Shown: positions 37,286 to 47,136, numbered from the stretch's first letter. The stretch is DNA of 64,000 nt from Mediterraneibacter glycyrrhizinilyticus (GCF_015560805.1 NZ_JADMSO010000007.1:1-64000), one strand, 5' to 3'. The notes: a model not told the origin generated them from the sequence alone. Translations and numbers: made by a program.

Positions 37286-38848
37286 TTACTCGGCTTTGTC
37301 TGCATATTCATTCGCCAAGGCGATAAATTTTTCCGGATGCGTCGGGTACCACTCGGCAAATGTGCTTCCGTCAGCAGAGATTTTCCGACCGAGGGCGGCA
37401 AGAAATTCTGGTATCACAGTTTCCAAGATGACCGCGGCATCGGTGCCGAGTCGAAGTTCGGAAGCATTGGCGCATCCGTTGACGAATAATTTAAAAGCGG
37501 ACTCCATTTTGCCGTTTACTTTTTTGGAGTGTCCGGCAAAACCGATCGCACCGGCTTGATGTGTTCCGCAGCTGGATGGGCATCCGGAGATATGCATTTG
37601 CGGAAGTACGCCGTCTGCAAACTGTTCTTTTCTCAATCTCTCCACACAGGCAGTCAAAAGCTGATAAGAATTCCGCAGCCCATGCTGGCAGATCGGAGAA
37701 GCGATGCAGCAGACACTTGTCTCAAACAGATTCTGCGCTCCGTCGGAGGTTACATTTAAAACAGCGGGAACTTCATCGGCAGTCAGGTTAATGATATAAA
37801 TGGTTCCGTCCGGTGAAAGGCGAAGCTCCACTGCCTCCAGGTTCTGGATCGCTTGGAAGAGTTCTGCCGGTTTTTCCGCAGTCAGTCTTCCTCCGACCGG
37901 GTGATAGGAAACGGTGTAAAGTCCGTCCTGTTTCTGGGCTTTCACGCGGCGGTTTAAAGCGAGGTCTTCGGAAAGGCTGCCGCATCCGGATTTGGTGATG
38001 GTCGCGATCGGTTCGATCGGCCACGGTGTTTCTTCTTTCCGTGCTTCTTCGAGAAATGCAAGGAAGTGACTGCGCAGAGCTTCTTCTCCTAACGTATCCT
38101 GCAAGTAGCGTGTGCGGGCTTTTGCACGGGAATCATAATTGCCGTATGTGGTGAACAGGCGGATCATTGCGCTGACATAAAGGGAGACTTCATCCGGGCA
38201 GACACCGTCAGCGATATGAACGCCGAGTTTTGGATTCGGTCCGAGACCGCCGGCACAGTATATAGAAAATGTACCGTTTTCTCTTGCGACAAATCCAAGA
38301 TCGCGGAACGTTGCATGTACCTCATTTTCCGGTGAGTTGGAAAATCCGACTTTTAATTTTCGTGGCATATGAAGAGACGGCATACGGTCGATCAGATATT
38401 CGCCTGCGGCTTTCGCATAAGGATACACGTCAAAAAACTCGCTCGGTTCGATACCGCTGAGTGGGGAAACCATGACGTTTCGCGGATTATCACCGCCTCC
38501 GCCTTTTGTGAAGATCCCGAAATCCAGTGCATCACGGATCAATGTGATGACAGAATCGGCGGATAAATTGTGAAGCTGGATCGTCTGGCATGTGGTCAGC
38601 TTCAGCAGATCGATCTGATGTTCCTTTATTTTATCAACAATAAATTTCAGGGTATCTTTGGAAACCCGACCGCCCGGGAGGCGCAGACGCAGCATGTAGC
38701 CGCCCTCTTTCTGTGCATAGCTTCCGAAACCGCCGGTGATGCCTTTGAGCGTATTGCGGTCGATCTCTCCGGCTTCAAATGCACGGATATTTTTTTCAAA
38801 TACCGGAAGTTCCAGACGGAACTTGTCAATAGATTCTTGGTTGATCAT
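37286..38848 (-). CDS. Siroheme nitrite/sulfite reductase
   Basis: A 520-residue assimilatory-type reductase with the duplicated ferrodoxin-like half (about 45-115) and siroheme domain, repeated twice. Cluster ligands appear as CCIASPIC (near 395) and SGCPSSCG (near 440). It performs six-electron reduction of sulfite to sulfide or nitrite to ammonia with ferredoxin. Which substrate is used cannot be decided; no sulfate- or nitrate-reduction genes are adjacent. The frame reaches 38896, but the ATG at 38848 (MINQESIDKF) has AAAGGAT at good spacing. A basic residue-rich linker is absent. Divergent from the FGGY kinase gene. Confidence 0.87.
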   Translation of the reverse strand: MINQESIDKFRLELPVFEKNIRAFEAGEIDRNTLKGITGGFGSYAQKEGGYMLRLRLPGGRVSKDTLKFIVDKIKEHQIDLLKLTTCQTIQLHNLSADSVITLIRDALDFGIFTKGGGGDNPRNVMVSPLSGIEPSEFFDVYPYAKAAGEYLIDRMPSLHMPRKLKVGFSNSPENEVHATFRDLGFVARENGTFSIYCAGGLGPNPKLGVHIADGVCPDEVSLYVSAMIRLFTTYGNYDSRAKARTRYLQDTLGEEALRSHFLAFLEEARKEETPWPIEPIATITKSGCGSLSEDLALNRRVKAQKQDGLYTVSYHPVGGRLTAEKPAELFQAIQNLEAVELRLSPDGTIYIINLTADEVPAVLNVTSDGAQNLFETSVCCIASPICQHGLRNSYQLLTACVERLRKEQFADGVLPQMHISGCPSSCGTHQAGAIGFAGHSKKVNGKMESAFKLFVNGCANASELRLGTDAAVILETVIPEFLAALGRKISADGSTFAEWYPTHPEKFIALANEYADKAE

Positions 38849-38999
38849 TCTTATCATCCTTTCGTTTCGATGTATTTTGTAGGACACTGTATACAAAGAC
38901 AGTATATGGAATCAATCGGGAAAAAGCAAGGCGTCAAAAAAGATTTTCTGCTTCCTAAACTAAGGATTTTGCGGTATACTTTAAGACAAGTGCAAATAA

Positions 39000-39020
39000 C
39001 CCGAACGGGATTCCGTCGGG
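39000..39020 (+). other. GC-rich stem-loop before the FGGY kinase gene
   Basis: CCCG plus ACGG pair with CCGT plus CGGG around a GATT loop with one bulged A, just before the AAAGGAG ribosome site at 39038. A TATACT at 38975-38980 could be the -10 of the kinase promoter, putting the stem in the leader. A role in translation control is possible. Confidence 0.35.
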
Positions 39021-39051
39021 CAGATAAAAAGGGGCGAAAGGAGATCCATAT

Positions 39052-40650
39052 ATGGACAAGGAGAAGACAATAACAGCGATCAAAAATGGACAATGCATAC
39101 TGGGGATCGAGTTCGGATCGACCCGGATCAAAGCAGTTCTTATAGGCGAGGAGAACGTGCCGGTTGCATCCGGAAGCCATGACTGGGAAAACCGTCTTGT
39201 AAACCAGATCTGGACATATACGATGGAGGATATCTGGAGCGGACTTCAGGCATGTTATGCAGATCTGAAACAGAATGTGAGAGAATTATACGGAGAGACA
39301 TTGACGACGTTGGGGGCGATCGGTTTCAGCGGAATGATGCACGGTTATCTTCCGTTTGACGGAGAGGGCAGGCAGCTTGCGGAATTCCGTACATGGAGAA
39401 ATACGATCACCGGACCGGCATCCGAAAAGCTTTCCGAGTTGTTCCGGTTCAATATTCCGCAGCGTTGGAGCGTTGCGCATTTGTATCAGGCGATCTTAAA
39501 TGGCGAAGAGCATGTGGGAGAGATCCGTTTCCTTACGACGCTGGCAGGTTATATCCATTGGAAGATGACCGGGAAAAAAGTCATGGGAATCGGGGAAGCG
39601 GCAGGAATGTTCCCAATCGATTCTTCGGTACATACATGGGACGCACGGATGCTGGAACAGTTTGATGCGTTGACAGCGGAGAAAGGCTTTTCGTGGAAGC
39701 TAAAAGAGATCCTCCCGGAAGTGCTCGTGGCAGGAGAGGATGCCGGTGCTTTGACAGAAGAGGGAGCAGCTCTTCTGGATCCGGACGGAGATCTGTGCGC
39801 GGGAATCCCGATGTGCCCTCCGGAGGGAGACGCGGGAACCGGAATGGCAGCGACCAACAGTGTGGCGGTGCGCACGGGAAATGTATCTGCCGGAACGAGC
39901 GTATTTGCAATGGCGGTACTGGAACAGCCGTTGTCAAAGCCTTATGCGCAGATCGATATGGTGACAACGCCGGCGGGCGATCCGGTGGCGATGGTTCACT
40001 GTAATAACTGTACGTCGGATTTGAATGCGTGGGTAGGATTGTTTAAAGAATGTCTGGAAGCATTCGGCGCGAAAGTGGATATGGATACGTTATACGGAAC
40101 ACTGTACAATAAAGCGCTGGAGGGCGATAAAGACTGTGGAGGACTTCTCGCATATAACTATTTTTCGGGAGAGCATATTACGGGATTTGAAGAGGGAAGA
40201 CCGCTGTTTGTGAGAACGCCGGACAGTAAGTTTGATCTTGCAAACTTCATGCGTGTGCATCTTAGTACATCGCTGGGCGCATTGAAGACCGGTATGGATA
40301 TCCTGACGAAACAGGAACATGTGGAACTGGATAAGATGCTTGGTCACGGTGGTCTGTTCAAGACAAAAGGCGTGGGACAGAAGATTCTGGCAGGGGCGAT
40401 CGATACGCCGGTTTATGTGATGGAGACCGCAGGAGAGGGCGGCGCGTGGGGAATTGCATTACTTGCGTCCTATATGAAGAATAAAAAAGCAGAGGAATCC
40501 CTGACGGATTATCTTGCAGCGCATGTGTTTGGCGGAGAAGAGGGAGCGCGTATGGAGCCGGATCCGGCAGATGCGGCAGGATTTGAGAAATTCATGCAGC
40601 TGTATAAAGCCGGTCTTGCGATAGAACGTGCCGCCGTGGATATGATGTAA
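39052..40650 (+). CDS. FGGY-family carbohydrate kinase, probable L-ribulokinase
   Basis: A 532-residue FGGY kinase: N-terminal phosphate loop [15 protein letters not shown], substrate-site [13 protein letters not shown], second domain with [14 protein letters not shown] and [14 protein letters not shown] (adenosine binding). It phosphorylates a ketopentose or related sugar with ATP. Because araD follows 92 bases downstream, the most likely substrate is L-ribulose; the sequence itself would also fit annotation as xylulokinase-like. It is shorter than E. coli AraB-type kinases (about 566) and seems to belong to a separate clostridial branch. The isomerase araA is absent from the window. Confidence 0.8.
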   Translation: MDKEKTITAIKNGQCILGIEFGSTRIKAVLIGEENVPVASGSHDWENRLVNQIWTYTMEDIWSGLQACYADLKQNVRELYGETLTTLGAIGFSGMMHGYLPFDGEGRQLAEFRTWRNTITGPASEKLSELFRFNIPQRWSVAHLYQAILNGEEHVGEIRFLTTLAGYIHWKMTGKKVMGIGEAAGMFPIDSSVHTWDARMLEQFDALTAEKGFSWKLKEILPEVLVAGEDAGALTEEGAALLDPDGDLCAGIPMCPPEGDAGTGMAATNSVAVRTGNVSAGTSVFAMAVLEQPLSKPYAQIDMVTTPAGDPVAMVHCNNCTSDLNAWVGLFKECLEAFGAKVDMDTLYGTLYNKALEGDKDCGGLLAYNYFSGEHITGFEEGRPLFVRTPDSKFDLANFMRVHLSTSLGALKTGMDILTKQEHVELDKMLGHGGLFKTKGVGQKILAGAIDTPVYVMETAGEGGAWGIALLASYMKNKKAEESLTDYLAAHVFGGEEGARMEPDPADAAGFEKFMQLYKAGLAIERAAVDMM

Positions 40651-40742
40651 CCTGAAAAATGATATGGTCTGCAAAGCAGAACTGTGATCGGACAAAACAA
40701 ACGAACAGAAAATAAAAGCAATAGGAAAAGGAGATTATCGCG

Positions 40743-41438
40743 ATGCTGGAACAATTAAAAAAAGAAGTATATGAGGCAAATATGCTGCTTCCAAAACATG
40801 GACTTGTTACGTTTACATGGGGAAATGTCAGCGGAATCGACCGGGAGTCGGGACTGTTTGTCATTAAGCCAAGCGGTGTAGAATACGACAAACTGACGCC
40901 GGAAGATATGGTAGTTGTAGATCTGAGCGGCAATAAAGTAGAGGGAAGATATAATCCGTCTTCCGATACGCCGACCCATGTGGTGCTTTACAACCGTTTC
41001 CCGAAGATCGGCGGTATCGTGCATACTCATTCCGAGTGGGCGACGAGCTGGGCACAGGCGGGAAGAGACATTCCATGCTATGGAACAACCCACGCAGATT
41101 ATATTTACGGTGAGGTTCCTTGTGTACGAAATCTGACAAAAGAAGAGATCGAGGAAGCGTATGAATTGAATACCGGTGTACTGATCGCCGATGAGTTTGA
41201 GGCGCGCAAAAAAGATTATATTGCAGTTCCGGCAGTGCTTTGTAAAAATCACGGACCGTTTACATGGGGAAAAGACGCAAATGAGGCTGTACACAACGCG
41301 GTAGTGCTGGAAGAAGTGGCGAAGATGGCGGCGCGCTGCGAATGGCTCAATCCGGCAAACAAACCGGCTCCGCAGGAATTGCAGGATAAGCATTATTTCA
41401 GAAAACATGGGGAAAATGCATATTACGGACAGAATTAA
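40743..41438 (+). CDS. araD: L-ribulose-5-phosphate 4-epimerase
   Basis: A 231-residue class II aldolase-fold epimerase. The zinc-binding [14 protein letters not shown] and the motif [16 protein letters not shown] are characteristic of AraD rather than fuculose-phosphate aldolase, and the N-terminal TWGNVSGID holds the phosphate-binding loop. It interconverts L-ribulose-5-P and D-xylulose-5-P, feeding arabinose into the pentose phosphate pathway. It works with the preceding kinase. RBS AAAAGGAG. Confidence 0.94.
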   Translation: MLEQLKKEVYEANMLLPKHGLVTFTWGNVSGIDRESGLFVIKPSGVEYDKLTPEDMVVVDLSGNKVEGRYNPSSDTPTHVVLYNRFPKIGGIVHTHSEWATSWAQAGRDIPCYGTTHADYIYGEVPCVRNLTKEEIEEAYELNTGVLIADEFEARKKDYIAVPAVLCKNHGPFTWGKDANEAVHNAVVLEEVAKMAARCEWLNPANKPAPQELQDKHYFRKHGENAYYGQN

Positions 41439-41486
41439 ATGTCCGAAAGAACACTGGGGAAAATGTGATCGCAGCGAAAGAAAAGG

Positions 41487-42032
41487 ATGCATTTAAAAAA
41501 GCGGGAGAGAAGAAAGAAGACAAGTTTAGCCGTAGCAGCACTGTCCGGAGATGGGGCAGCGCTGCTGTGTGCGTTTTTTTATCGGAATATTTGCAGAGGA
41601 ACGACGGCGGGAACGCTGCTTGTATTTGTATTTTTTTGCCTGGTGACGGCAGCCTCGGTCAGCGACCTGAAATGCCGGAAGATTTCCGATCGGCTTTGTG
41701 GGTTGATTTTGGGGATCGCTGTCGCCGCCGTGTTCTTCATGCCCGGAGTGACGCCTCTGGAGCGGATCTTGAGTGCCGCGGCGATCGGGAGCCTGATGCT
41801 GACCGCGACGTTGATCCTGCCGGGCGTTTTTGGCGGCGGAGATATAAAACTGATGGCAGCCTGCGGCGGATTTTTAGGATGGGAGATGATCCGGGACGCT
41901 TTTGTGACCGCGGTAATCGCCGCAGCGCTGGCAGTGTTTTTGCTGCGGGTAAAGGAAAGAGAGTACAGGACGGGAATTGCGATGGCTCCGTTTTTTGAGT
42001 TGGGGATGGTACTGCATTTTTTGAGAAATTAA
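41487..42032 (+). CDS. Type IV prepilin peptidase (A24) family protein
   Basis: A 181-residue polytopic membrane protein with about five to six hydrophobic segments and the two aspartates of A24 peptidases: D in SDLKCRKISD (about residue 63) and D in GGGDIKLMAA (about residue 117). It lacks the N-terminal methyltransferase cysteine domain of PilD, so it resembles TadV/CpaA-type pre-flagellin or pilin peptidases. No pilus genes are in the window. The start is uncertain: AAAAGG abuts the ATG at 41487 and no better start was found. It is an orphan between araD and the RpiR gene. Confidence 0.8.
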   Translation: MHLKKRERRKKTSLAVAALSGDGAALLCAFFYRNICRGTTAGTLLVFVFFCLVTAASVSDLKCRKISDRLCGLILGIAVAAVFFMPGVTPLERILSAAAIGSLMLTATLILPGVFGGGDIKLMAACGGFLGWEMIRDAFVTAVIAAALAVFLLRVKEREYRTGIAMAPFFELGMVLHFLRN

Positions 42033-42059
42033 AAATCACGGAGGAAAAGATACAGAAAT

Positions 42060-42875
42060 ATGTTTATTACGGGTTATAGATTACTCAATCTGAGAAACAA
42101 TTCGGGGAATAACTCTACGGATTCGCATATTGTGGAAGTGATGCTTGAAAATATAAACGAACTGGACAGATTATCCATAGAGACGATGGCAGAACTCTGT
42201 GATGTTTCAAAATCGAAACTTTCAAAATTTGTGAAAACGATCGGATTTGATGACTACAAAGAATTTCGGGATTTTGCGAGAAATGAAAAAAGACGTTCCG
42301 GCTATTCGGGATATGAGAACAAAATCATGATGTGGCGGTATATTGAAAAAGAGGGATGGGATTCTTATTTGAAGATCCTGAAAAATGATCTGGACTGTTT
42401 TATGGATCGGATCGACAGGGGAATGCTTAAGATGCTTGCAAAAGCAATGTATCGGCATAAGGAAGTTGTAGCTTTCGGGAGTGTCTATTCCCAAAATGTT
42501 GCCATGGATTTTATGTACCGGATGGCGGATGAGGGGAAATATATCCGGACATATACTTATGATACCAGACAGGAAGAGTATCTGCGAAATATGAATGAGG
42601 ACACACTTGTCATTATTTTCTCGAATTCCGGACAATATCTGTACGGAGACGGAATGCGGCTGAATGACCATTTTAAAACATATTTGAAGAAGACCAAGGG
42701 AGAACTGGCGCTTATCACTTCAAATGAAGAAGTTGCAAAAGATCCGATGGTGAGGTATCCGATTTTGTATAGTTTTTCATCAAATGTGCATAGCCATATG
42801 CTGATCGAGAGACTTGTGATGGAAATGCTCATACTGGAATACAAAAAAGTAGTAAAAGAAAATGAAGAGATATAA
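42060..42875 (+). CDS. RpiR/MurR-family transcriptional regulator
   Basis: A 271-residue sugar-phosphate-responsive regulator with an N-terminal helix-turn-helix (about 20-85; TMAELCDVSKSKLSKFVKTI) and a C-terminal SIS domain (about 115-250; FGSVYSQNVAMDFMYR, FSNSGQY). RpiR proteins sense phosphosugars. It lies next to the fucosidase-PTS-nagA cluster and is a likely controller, perhaps through the palindrome at 44029-44044. GGAGG lies a rather long 15 bases upstream of the ATG. A terminator follows immediately. Confidence 0.88.
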   Translation: MFITGYRLLNLRNNSGNNSTDSHIVEVMLENINELDRLSIETMAELCDVSKSKLSKFVKTIGFDDYKEFRDFARNEKRRSGYSGYENKIMMWRYIEKEGWDSYLKILKNDLDCFMDRIDRGMLKMLAKAMYRHKEVVAFGSVYSQNVAMDFMYRMADEGKYIRTYTYDTRQEEYLRNMNEDTLVIIFSNSGQYLYGDGMRLNDHFKTYLKKTKGELALITSNEEVAKDPMVRYPILYSFSSNVHSHMLIERLVMEMLILEYKKVVKENEEI

Positions 42876-42958
42876 AAATACGTCTTATCAAGAGATTGAT
42901 TCGACACCTGCCGGATGGCATCTGCGAAGAAAAATCTTTGATAAGACGTATTTTTTCA
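42876..42958. terminator. Bidirectional terminator between RpiR gene and cutC
   Basis: AAATACGTCTTATCAA (42876-42891) pairs perfectly with TTGATAAGACGTATTT (42938-42953) and is followed by TTTTT on the plus strand and, mirrored, on the minus strand. The loop carries a smaller GC-containing hairpin. It begins at the RpiR stop codon. Confidence 0.8.
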
Positions 42959-42977
42959 TTTATTGCTCACTTTTTTA

Positions 42978-43730
42978 TCAGTCAGAATAGGAACGGAGGA
43001 ACTCTACGGCAGATTGGATCTGCGTACTGTCGGTTTTTAAAAGTTTGTATTCATCCCGCTCCGGAAGTCCCATGCTTGCGCCCGGTTTTCTATATGTCAT
43101 AGCACTTTCGATCTCGGTCTTACCGGACATATGGTAGGAACAGATACCGGTGTAAGGAACCAGTTTCTCGATGACATTTCGGCAGATTCCGCCTGCTGCA
43201 AGGATTTCGATTCTGCCGGCGCTTTTTTGATGAAGTATTTTCAGCATATCCCGTCCGGTCCATGCAGAAAGAGCCTGACCTCCTGTTAAGATGGTATCGT
43301 ATTGTAATTCGATCGCCTGCTCCAACGCGCTCAATGGATCGAGGCACACATCAAATGCCCGGTGAAGTGCAGTTTCCATAGAACCGGCAGCTTGTTTTAA
43401 TTCTGCGAGCTGCTCCAGATTCAACGTACCGTCCGGGTTGAGGATACCGACAACGACTCCGTCAGCGCCCTCTTCGCGGAACATCTCTACTTGTTCTTTT
43501 AACTCTTCAAACTCATATTGGTTGTAGCAGTAATCGCCGTAACGTGGACGGAGAAGTACACGGACTTTTAAGCCCGTATATTTACGAACCTGACGGAACA
43601 GGGAAAGAGAGGGCGAGACGCCTCCGATGACAAGGTTACTGCACAATTCTACACGGCTTGCACCGCCTTTTTCCGCTTCAATAGACGAAAGGATACTGTC
43701 GACACATGTTTCAAGAATGTAGTTTTTCAT
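42978..43730 (-). CDS. cutC: CutC family protein
   Basis: A 250-residue TIM-barrel protein of the CutC family, beginning MKNYILETCVDSILSS. The conserved GGASRVELCSNLVIGGVSPS and GADGVVVGIL and ILTGGQALSAW are present. The family was linked to copper homeostasis in E. coli, but the molecular activity is not established and other roles have been proposed. The AAGGAG site supports the ATG at 43730 rather than the longer frame. It is convergent with the RpiR gene and divergent from the fucosidase gene, so a role in sugar metabolism rather than copper is conceivable. Confidence 0.9.
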   Translation of the reverse strand: MKNYILETCVDSILSSIEAEKGGASRVELCSNLVIGGVSPSLSLFRQVRKYTGLKVRVLLRPRYGDYCYNQYEFEELKEQVEMFREEGADGVVVGILNPDGTLNLEQLAELKQAAGSMETALHRAFDVCLDPLSALEQAIELQYDTILTGGQALSAWTGRDMLKILHQKSAGRIEILAAGGICRNVIEKLVPYTGICSYHMSGKTEIESAMTYRKPGASMGLPERDEYKLLKTDSTQIQSAVEFLRSYSD

Positions 43731-44014
43731 TTGTATAATCTCCTTTTTTAAAAAAATAAAATAATGCAATCTGAGGCGCACTACTCTTTGTACATTGATG
43801 CTAAAAAAGGAACAGAAAATAAAATGTTTCGGATGCTGTGGAGTATATCATAAAAGTTTTGAAAGGTACAGAAAAAAATTGTCAGTGGTTATAAAAATGG
43901 CAGGACACGAGTTGAGATTGTGCATATCATACAAAAAATCAACGGCAATAATATGGAAAGTATATAAAGAAGTTTCCAAAATGTGAAATTTTTAAGATTT
44001 AAAAATAAAAAAAT

Positions 44015-44020
44015 TATAAT
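44015..44020 (+). promoter_or_regulatory. -10 element of the fucosidase-PTS operon
   Basis: TATAAT, with a poor -35. Predicted start about 44027, directly at the palindrome 44029-44044. The 288-base gap from cutC holds no convincing gene; an open frame at 43795-43986 lacks a ribosome site. Confidence 0.5.
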
Positions 44021-44028
44021 GTAGACAG

Positions 44029-44044
44029 TTGCTATGCATAGCAA
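44029..44044. promoter_or_regulatory. 16-bp perfect palindrome TTGCTATGCATAGCAA, candidate operator
   Basis: It is centred at the predicted transcription start of the fucosidase operon, an ideal place for repression. The nearby RpiR regulator is the first candidate ligand-dependent binder. The half-site GCTAT also occurs in the lacZ palindrome (1044-1055). Confidence 0.55.
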
Positions 44045-44069
44045 AAAAGTTAGAAAGGAAATATAGAGG

Positions 44070-45419
44070 ATGAAATGTAAGGATATTTATGAATGGCCGG
44101 AAAATTATGGAGAACCGGACTGGTTTATCCATGACCGTTTCGGGATGTTCATTCACTTTGGTCTGTTTTCCGCAGCTGCAAGGCATGAATGGGTAATGAC
44201 CTTGGAACAGATCGGAGTAGAAGGGTACAAAAAATATTTTGATAATTTCAACCCGGATTTCTTTGACGCAAAGAAATGGGCAAAGGAAGCAAAGGAAGCG
44301 GGATTTCAGTACGCAGTTTTGACAGCAAAGCATCACGAGGGATTTGCACTCTGGGATACGCAGCTTTCGGATTATAAGATCACAAATACAAAATTTGGAC
44401 GGGATGTTGTAAAAGAATATGTGGATGCTTTCCGGGCAGAGGGATTGAAAGTCGGACTGTATTTTTCGCTTTTGGACTGGTATCATCCGGATTTTCTCGT
44501 GGACGGATATCATCCGGAGAGAAATAACGAAGAGTATATCAAAAGTCACCCGGGAGATATGGAATCTTATCGGAAATTCATGCACGGACAAGTGAAAGAG
44601 CTGCTTACCGGATATGGAAAAATCGATTACTTATGGTTTGATTTTTCTTATCCGCAGCGTGACTGGGGCGACTCCGTCGGAAAAGGAAAAGAGGATTGGG
44701 GTTCGGAAGAATTGGAAAAAATGATCCTCTCATTACAGCCGGATATTATCATCAATGACAGACTCGGACTCGGAAGAGGTGTGGGAACGCCCGAACAATA
44801 CCAGAGAAGTTCCAAGGCGGATAACGGCGGAAAACCGATCGTATGGGAAGCATGCCAGACATTGAATAACAGCTGGGGATATGATCGGGATAATCTGAAC
44901 TGGAAATCACCGGAGATGGTTGTCAAACTTCTGATCGATACGGTATCTAAGGGCGGCAATATGCTTCTCAATATCGGACCGAATGGACGAGGTGAGATCG
45001 ACAGCCGTACACAGAGCATTCTGGATGAAATCAAAGAATGGATGAGACTCCACAGGGAATCGATTTACGGATGCGGACCGAGCGAATACGAGGCGCCGTT
45101 GGATGCAAGATTTACACAGAATGGAAATCATCTGTATCTGCACCTGTTTTCATGGCCGTATCGTACGCTGCTGATCAATGGTCTGGGCGGCGAGGTTGAA
45201 TATGCGCAGCTTTTGAACGACCATTCGGAGATCAAATATATCCAGGATGAGGGATTGTCGGGAAAAAGAAAATCACACAAAGATCTGAATCTGGAAGTGA
45301 CCGAAATCCACATCAAAGATAAATTTGAGGAGAAAGCGCTTCTTGTAACATTGCCTGTACAGAAACCGGATGTTATCGTGCCGGTTATTGAATTTATTTT
45401 AAAAGAACAGGAGGACTAA
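44070..45419 (+). CDS. Alpha-L-fucosidase, glycoside hydrolase family 29
   Basis: A 449-residue GH29 enzyme. The catalytic TIM barrel includes FIHFGLFSAAARHEW, LTAKHHEGFALW and the nucleophile D191 in YLWFDFSYP. A C-terminal beta domain follows. There is no signal peptide, so it acts inside the cell, unlike secreted fucosidases that attack mucin. Its place in front of a PTS operon suggests that it removes fucose from an imported, probably phosphorylated, disaccharide. AAAGGA precedes the start. The acid/base residue was not identified with confidence, as is usual in GH29. Confidence 0.92.
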   Translation: MKCKDIYEWPENYGEPDWFIHDRFGMFIHFGLFSAAARHEWVMTLEQIGVEGYKKYFDNFNPDFFDAKKWAKEAKEAGFQYAVLTAKHHEGFALWDTQLSDYKITNTKFGRDVVKEYVDAFRAEGLKVGLYFSLLDWYHPDFLVDGYHPERNNEEYIKSHPGDMESYRKFMHGQVKELLTGYGKIDYLWFDFSYPQRDWGDSVGKGKEDWGSEELEKMILSLQPDIIINDRLGLGRGVGTPEQYQRSSKADNGGKPIVWEACQTLNNSWGYDRDNLNWKSPEMVVKLLIDTVSKGGNMLLNIGPNGRGEIDSRTQSILDEIKEWMRLHRESIYGCGPSEYEAPLDARFTQNGNHLYLHLFSWPYRTLLINGLGGEVEYAQLLNDHSEIKYIQDEGLSGKRKSHKDLNLEVTEIHIKDKFEEKALLVTLPVQKPDVIVPVIEFILKEQED

Positions 45420-45423
45420 ATAG

Positions 45424-46311
45424 ATGTACTATATCATAACTGCACATGGAAAATATGCAGAGGGATGTAAGTCGAGCTGTGAGATGATCACTGGAGATAC
45501 GTCCGCTTTTGTCCCGGTTACATTTACCGAGGAAATGACAAAAGAAGATGTAGAGAAAAAATACGAAGAGATCCTTGCCGAAAAAGGCGCAGAGGAATGT
45601 AAAGCGATCATCGCGGACCTACCGGGCGGAACTCCGTATAACGCGGCGATGCGTATCGTATCAGAGCATAAAAATATTCAGCTTGTCGCAGGACTCAGCC
45701 AGCAGCTTCTTGTGTTGATCAATTCAGGAGAAGAACTGGCGGATGCGATCGAACAGGTCGGAGAGATTTACGGAAATACGAAAGTTGCCAAAGAGAAGAA
45801 GACAGTACAGGCTCCGAAAGAACCGGTGGAAAAGAACGGGATCGTAAACTTCCGATTGGATGAAAGACTGATCCATGGTCAGGTGGCAACGTTCTGGACA
45901 CGTACATTGCAGGCAGACCGGATCATTGTCGCAGATGACGACGTGTTAAAAGACGAGATCGGAGTCAGTGCATTGAAAGCAGCGGTACCGTCCGGTGTAC
46001 ACTTGAGTATTTTATCAGTTGACAATGCGGCAGCGCGATTAAATGCGGGAATTTACAGCGGACAGAGAGTATTTCTCATTGTAAACAAGACAAAAACAAT
46101 CCGCAGGATGGTGGAAAGTGGACTGAAAGTAAAAGAAGTGAACATAGGAAACATGGGCGAAAAAGAGGGCAGACAGCGGATCAAAAAATCCGTATACTGC
46201 ACATCGGAGGAACTGGCGGACGTTGAAGCAGTTGAAAAGGCCGGTGTTACGGTTTTTGCACAGATGGTTCCGAATGATGAGAAGAAAACATTTCGTTCCT
46301 ATCTTCACTAA
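45424..46311 (+). CDS. Mannose-family PTS EIIA-EIIB fusion
   Basis: A 295-residue fusion. The EIIA domain (1-122) has the phosphorylated H8 in MYYIITAHGKY. A charged linker (about 123-140) joins it to the EIIB domain (about 141-295), whose phosphorylated H151 is in LDERLIHGQV. Phosphate passes from HPr to H8, to H151 and to the incoming sugar. AGGAGG overlaps the end of the fucosidase gene 4 bases upstream, indicating coupled translation. It forms one system with the next two genes. Confidence 0.94.
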   Translation: MYYIITAHGKYAEGCKSSCEMITGDTSAFVPVTFTEEMTKEDVEKKYEEILAEKGAEECKAIIADLPGGTPYNAAMRIVSEHKNIQLVAGLSQQLLVLINSGEELADAIEQVGEIYGNTKVAKEKKTVQAPKEPVEKNGIVNFRLDERLIHGQVATFWTRTLQADRIIVADDDVLKDEIGVSALKAAVPSGVHLSILSVDNAAARLNAGIYSGQRVFLIVNKTKTIRRMVESGLKVKEVNIGNMGEKEGRQRIKKSVYCTSEELADVEAVEKAGVTVFAQMVPNDEKKTFRSYLH

Positions 46312-46332
46312 TTAAAAGGAGGTTAAAGCAGT

Positions 46333-47136
46333 ATGGAAATACAGACATGGCAAATTATTGCACTTACAATTGTTTCATTGATTTTTATTTGGGATGGAGT
46401 CAGCACTGCGATTTTTGATAACAAACCGATTTTTGCGGGAATCATAGCAGGTATCATTATGGGAGATCTGGGGACAGGACTTGCAGTTGGTGCAACGCTG
46501 CAGCTTATGGTACTGGGAGTCGGTACATATGGAGGTTCCTCGATGCCGGACTATATCACAGGAGCGATCATCGGAACTGCTTTTGCAGTAACCTCAGGGA
46601 AAGGAATCGAATTTGGAATCGGTCTTGCGGTTCCGGTAGGTCTTCTGATGGTAAATCTGGATGTGTTCGGAAGATTCTGCAACGTATTTTTTGCGAAAAG
46701 AGTGGAAGCGGCGATCGAAAGAATGGATTTCGGAGCGATCAAGCGCAACGTCTGGTATGGATTGATCCCGTGGGGACTTTCCAGAGCGTTCCCGGTTTTC
46801 GTGATGTTGATCTTCGGAGAGAATATTGTAAATACACTTGTTGAGAAAATGCCGGAATGGCTGACCGGCGGTCTGAGCGTTGCAGGCGGACTGCTTCCGG
46901 CAGTCGGTATCGCGATTCTTCTTCGGTATCTGCCGGTTAAGAAATACATTTCCTATTTGTTGATCGGATTTTTTGCAGCGGCATACCTTGCAGTACCGAT
47001 GTTTGGTATCGCAATCCTCGGAGTAGCAATGGCAGTAATTTCATTTCAGCAGAGTTTGAAAGAAAGTAAGAAAGTAGTTGCAGTAAATGCTGGAGTTTCA
47101 CAGGAGGGACTGTTAGATGGAGAATATGAAGACTAA
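46333..47136 (+). CDS. Mannose-family PTS EIIC
   Basis: A 267-residue polytopic permease of the mannose/sorbose EIIC family, beginning MEIQTWQIIALTIVSLIFIW; the glycine-rich GDLGTGLAVGATLQLMVLGVGTYGGSS is characteristic. With EIID it forms the transport channel. Its end overlaps the EIID start by 20 bases. AAAAGGAGG precedes the start. Confidence 0.94.
   Translation: MEIQTWQIIALTIVSLIFIWDGVSTAIFDNKPIFAGIIAGIIMGDLGTGLAVGATLQLMVLGVGTYGGSSMPDYITGAIIGTAFAVTSGKGIEFGIGLAVPVGLLMVNLDVFGRFCNVFFAKRVEAAIERMDFGAIKRNVWYGLIPWGLSRAFPVFVMLIFGENIVNTLVEKMPEWLTGGLSVAGGLLPAVGIAILLRYLPVKKYISYLLIGFFAAAYLAVPMFGIAILGVAMAVISFQQSLKESKKVVAVNAGVSQEGLLDGEYED

Noticed and set aside
41465-41998. 177-codon frame overlapping the prepilin peptidase gene
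   Set aside because: Very Arg/Gly/Asp-rich composition typical of a shifted frame of a GC-rich gene; the other frame has clear A24 peptidase motifs.
43795-43986. 63-codon open frame between cutC and the fucosidase gene
   Set aside because: No ribosome site, Lys/Cys-rich random-looking sequence, and it sits in the promoter region.
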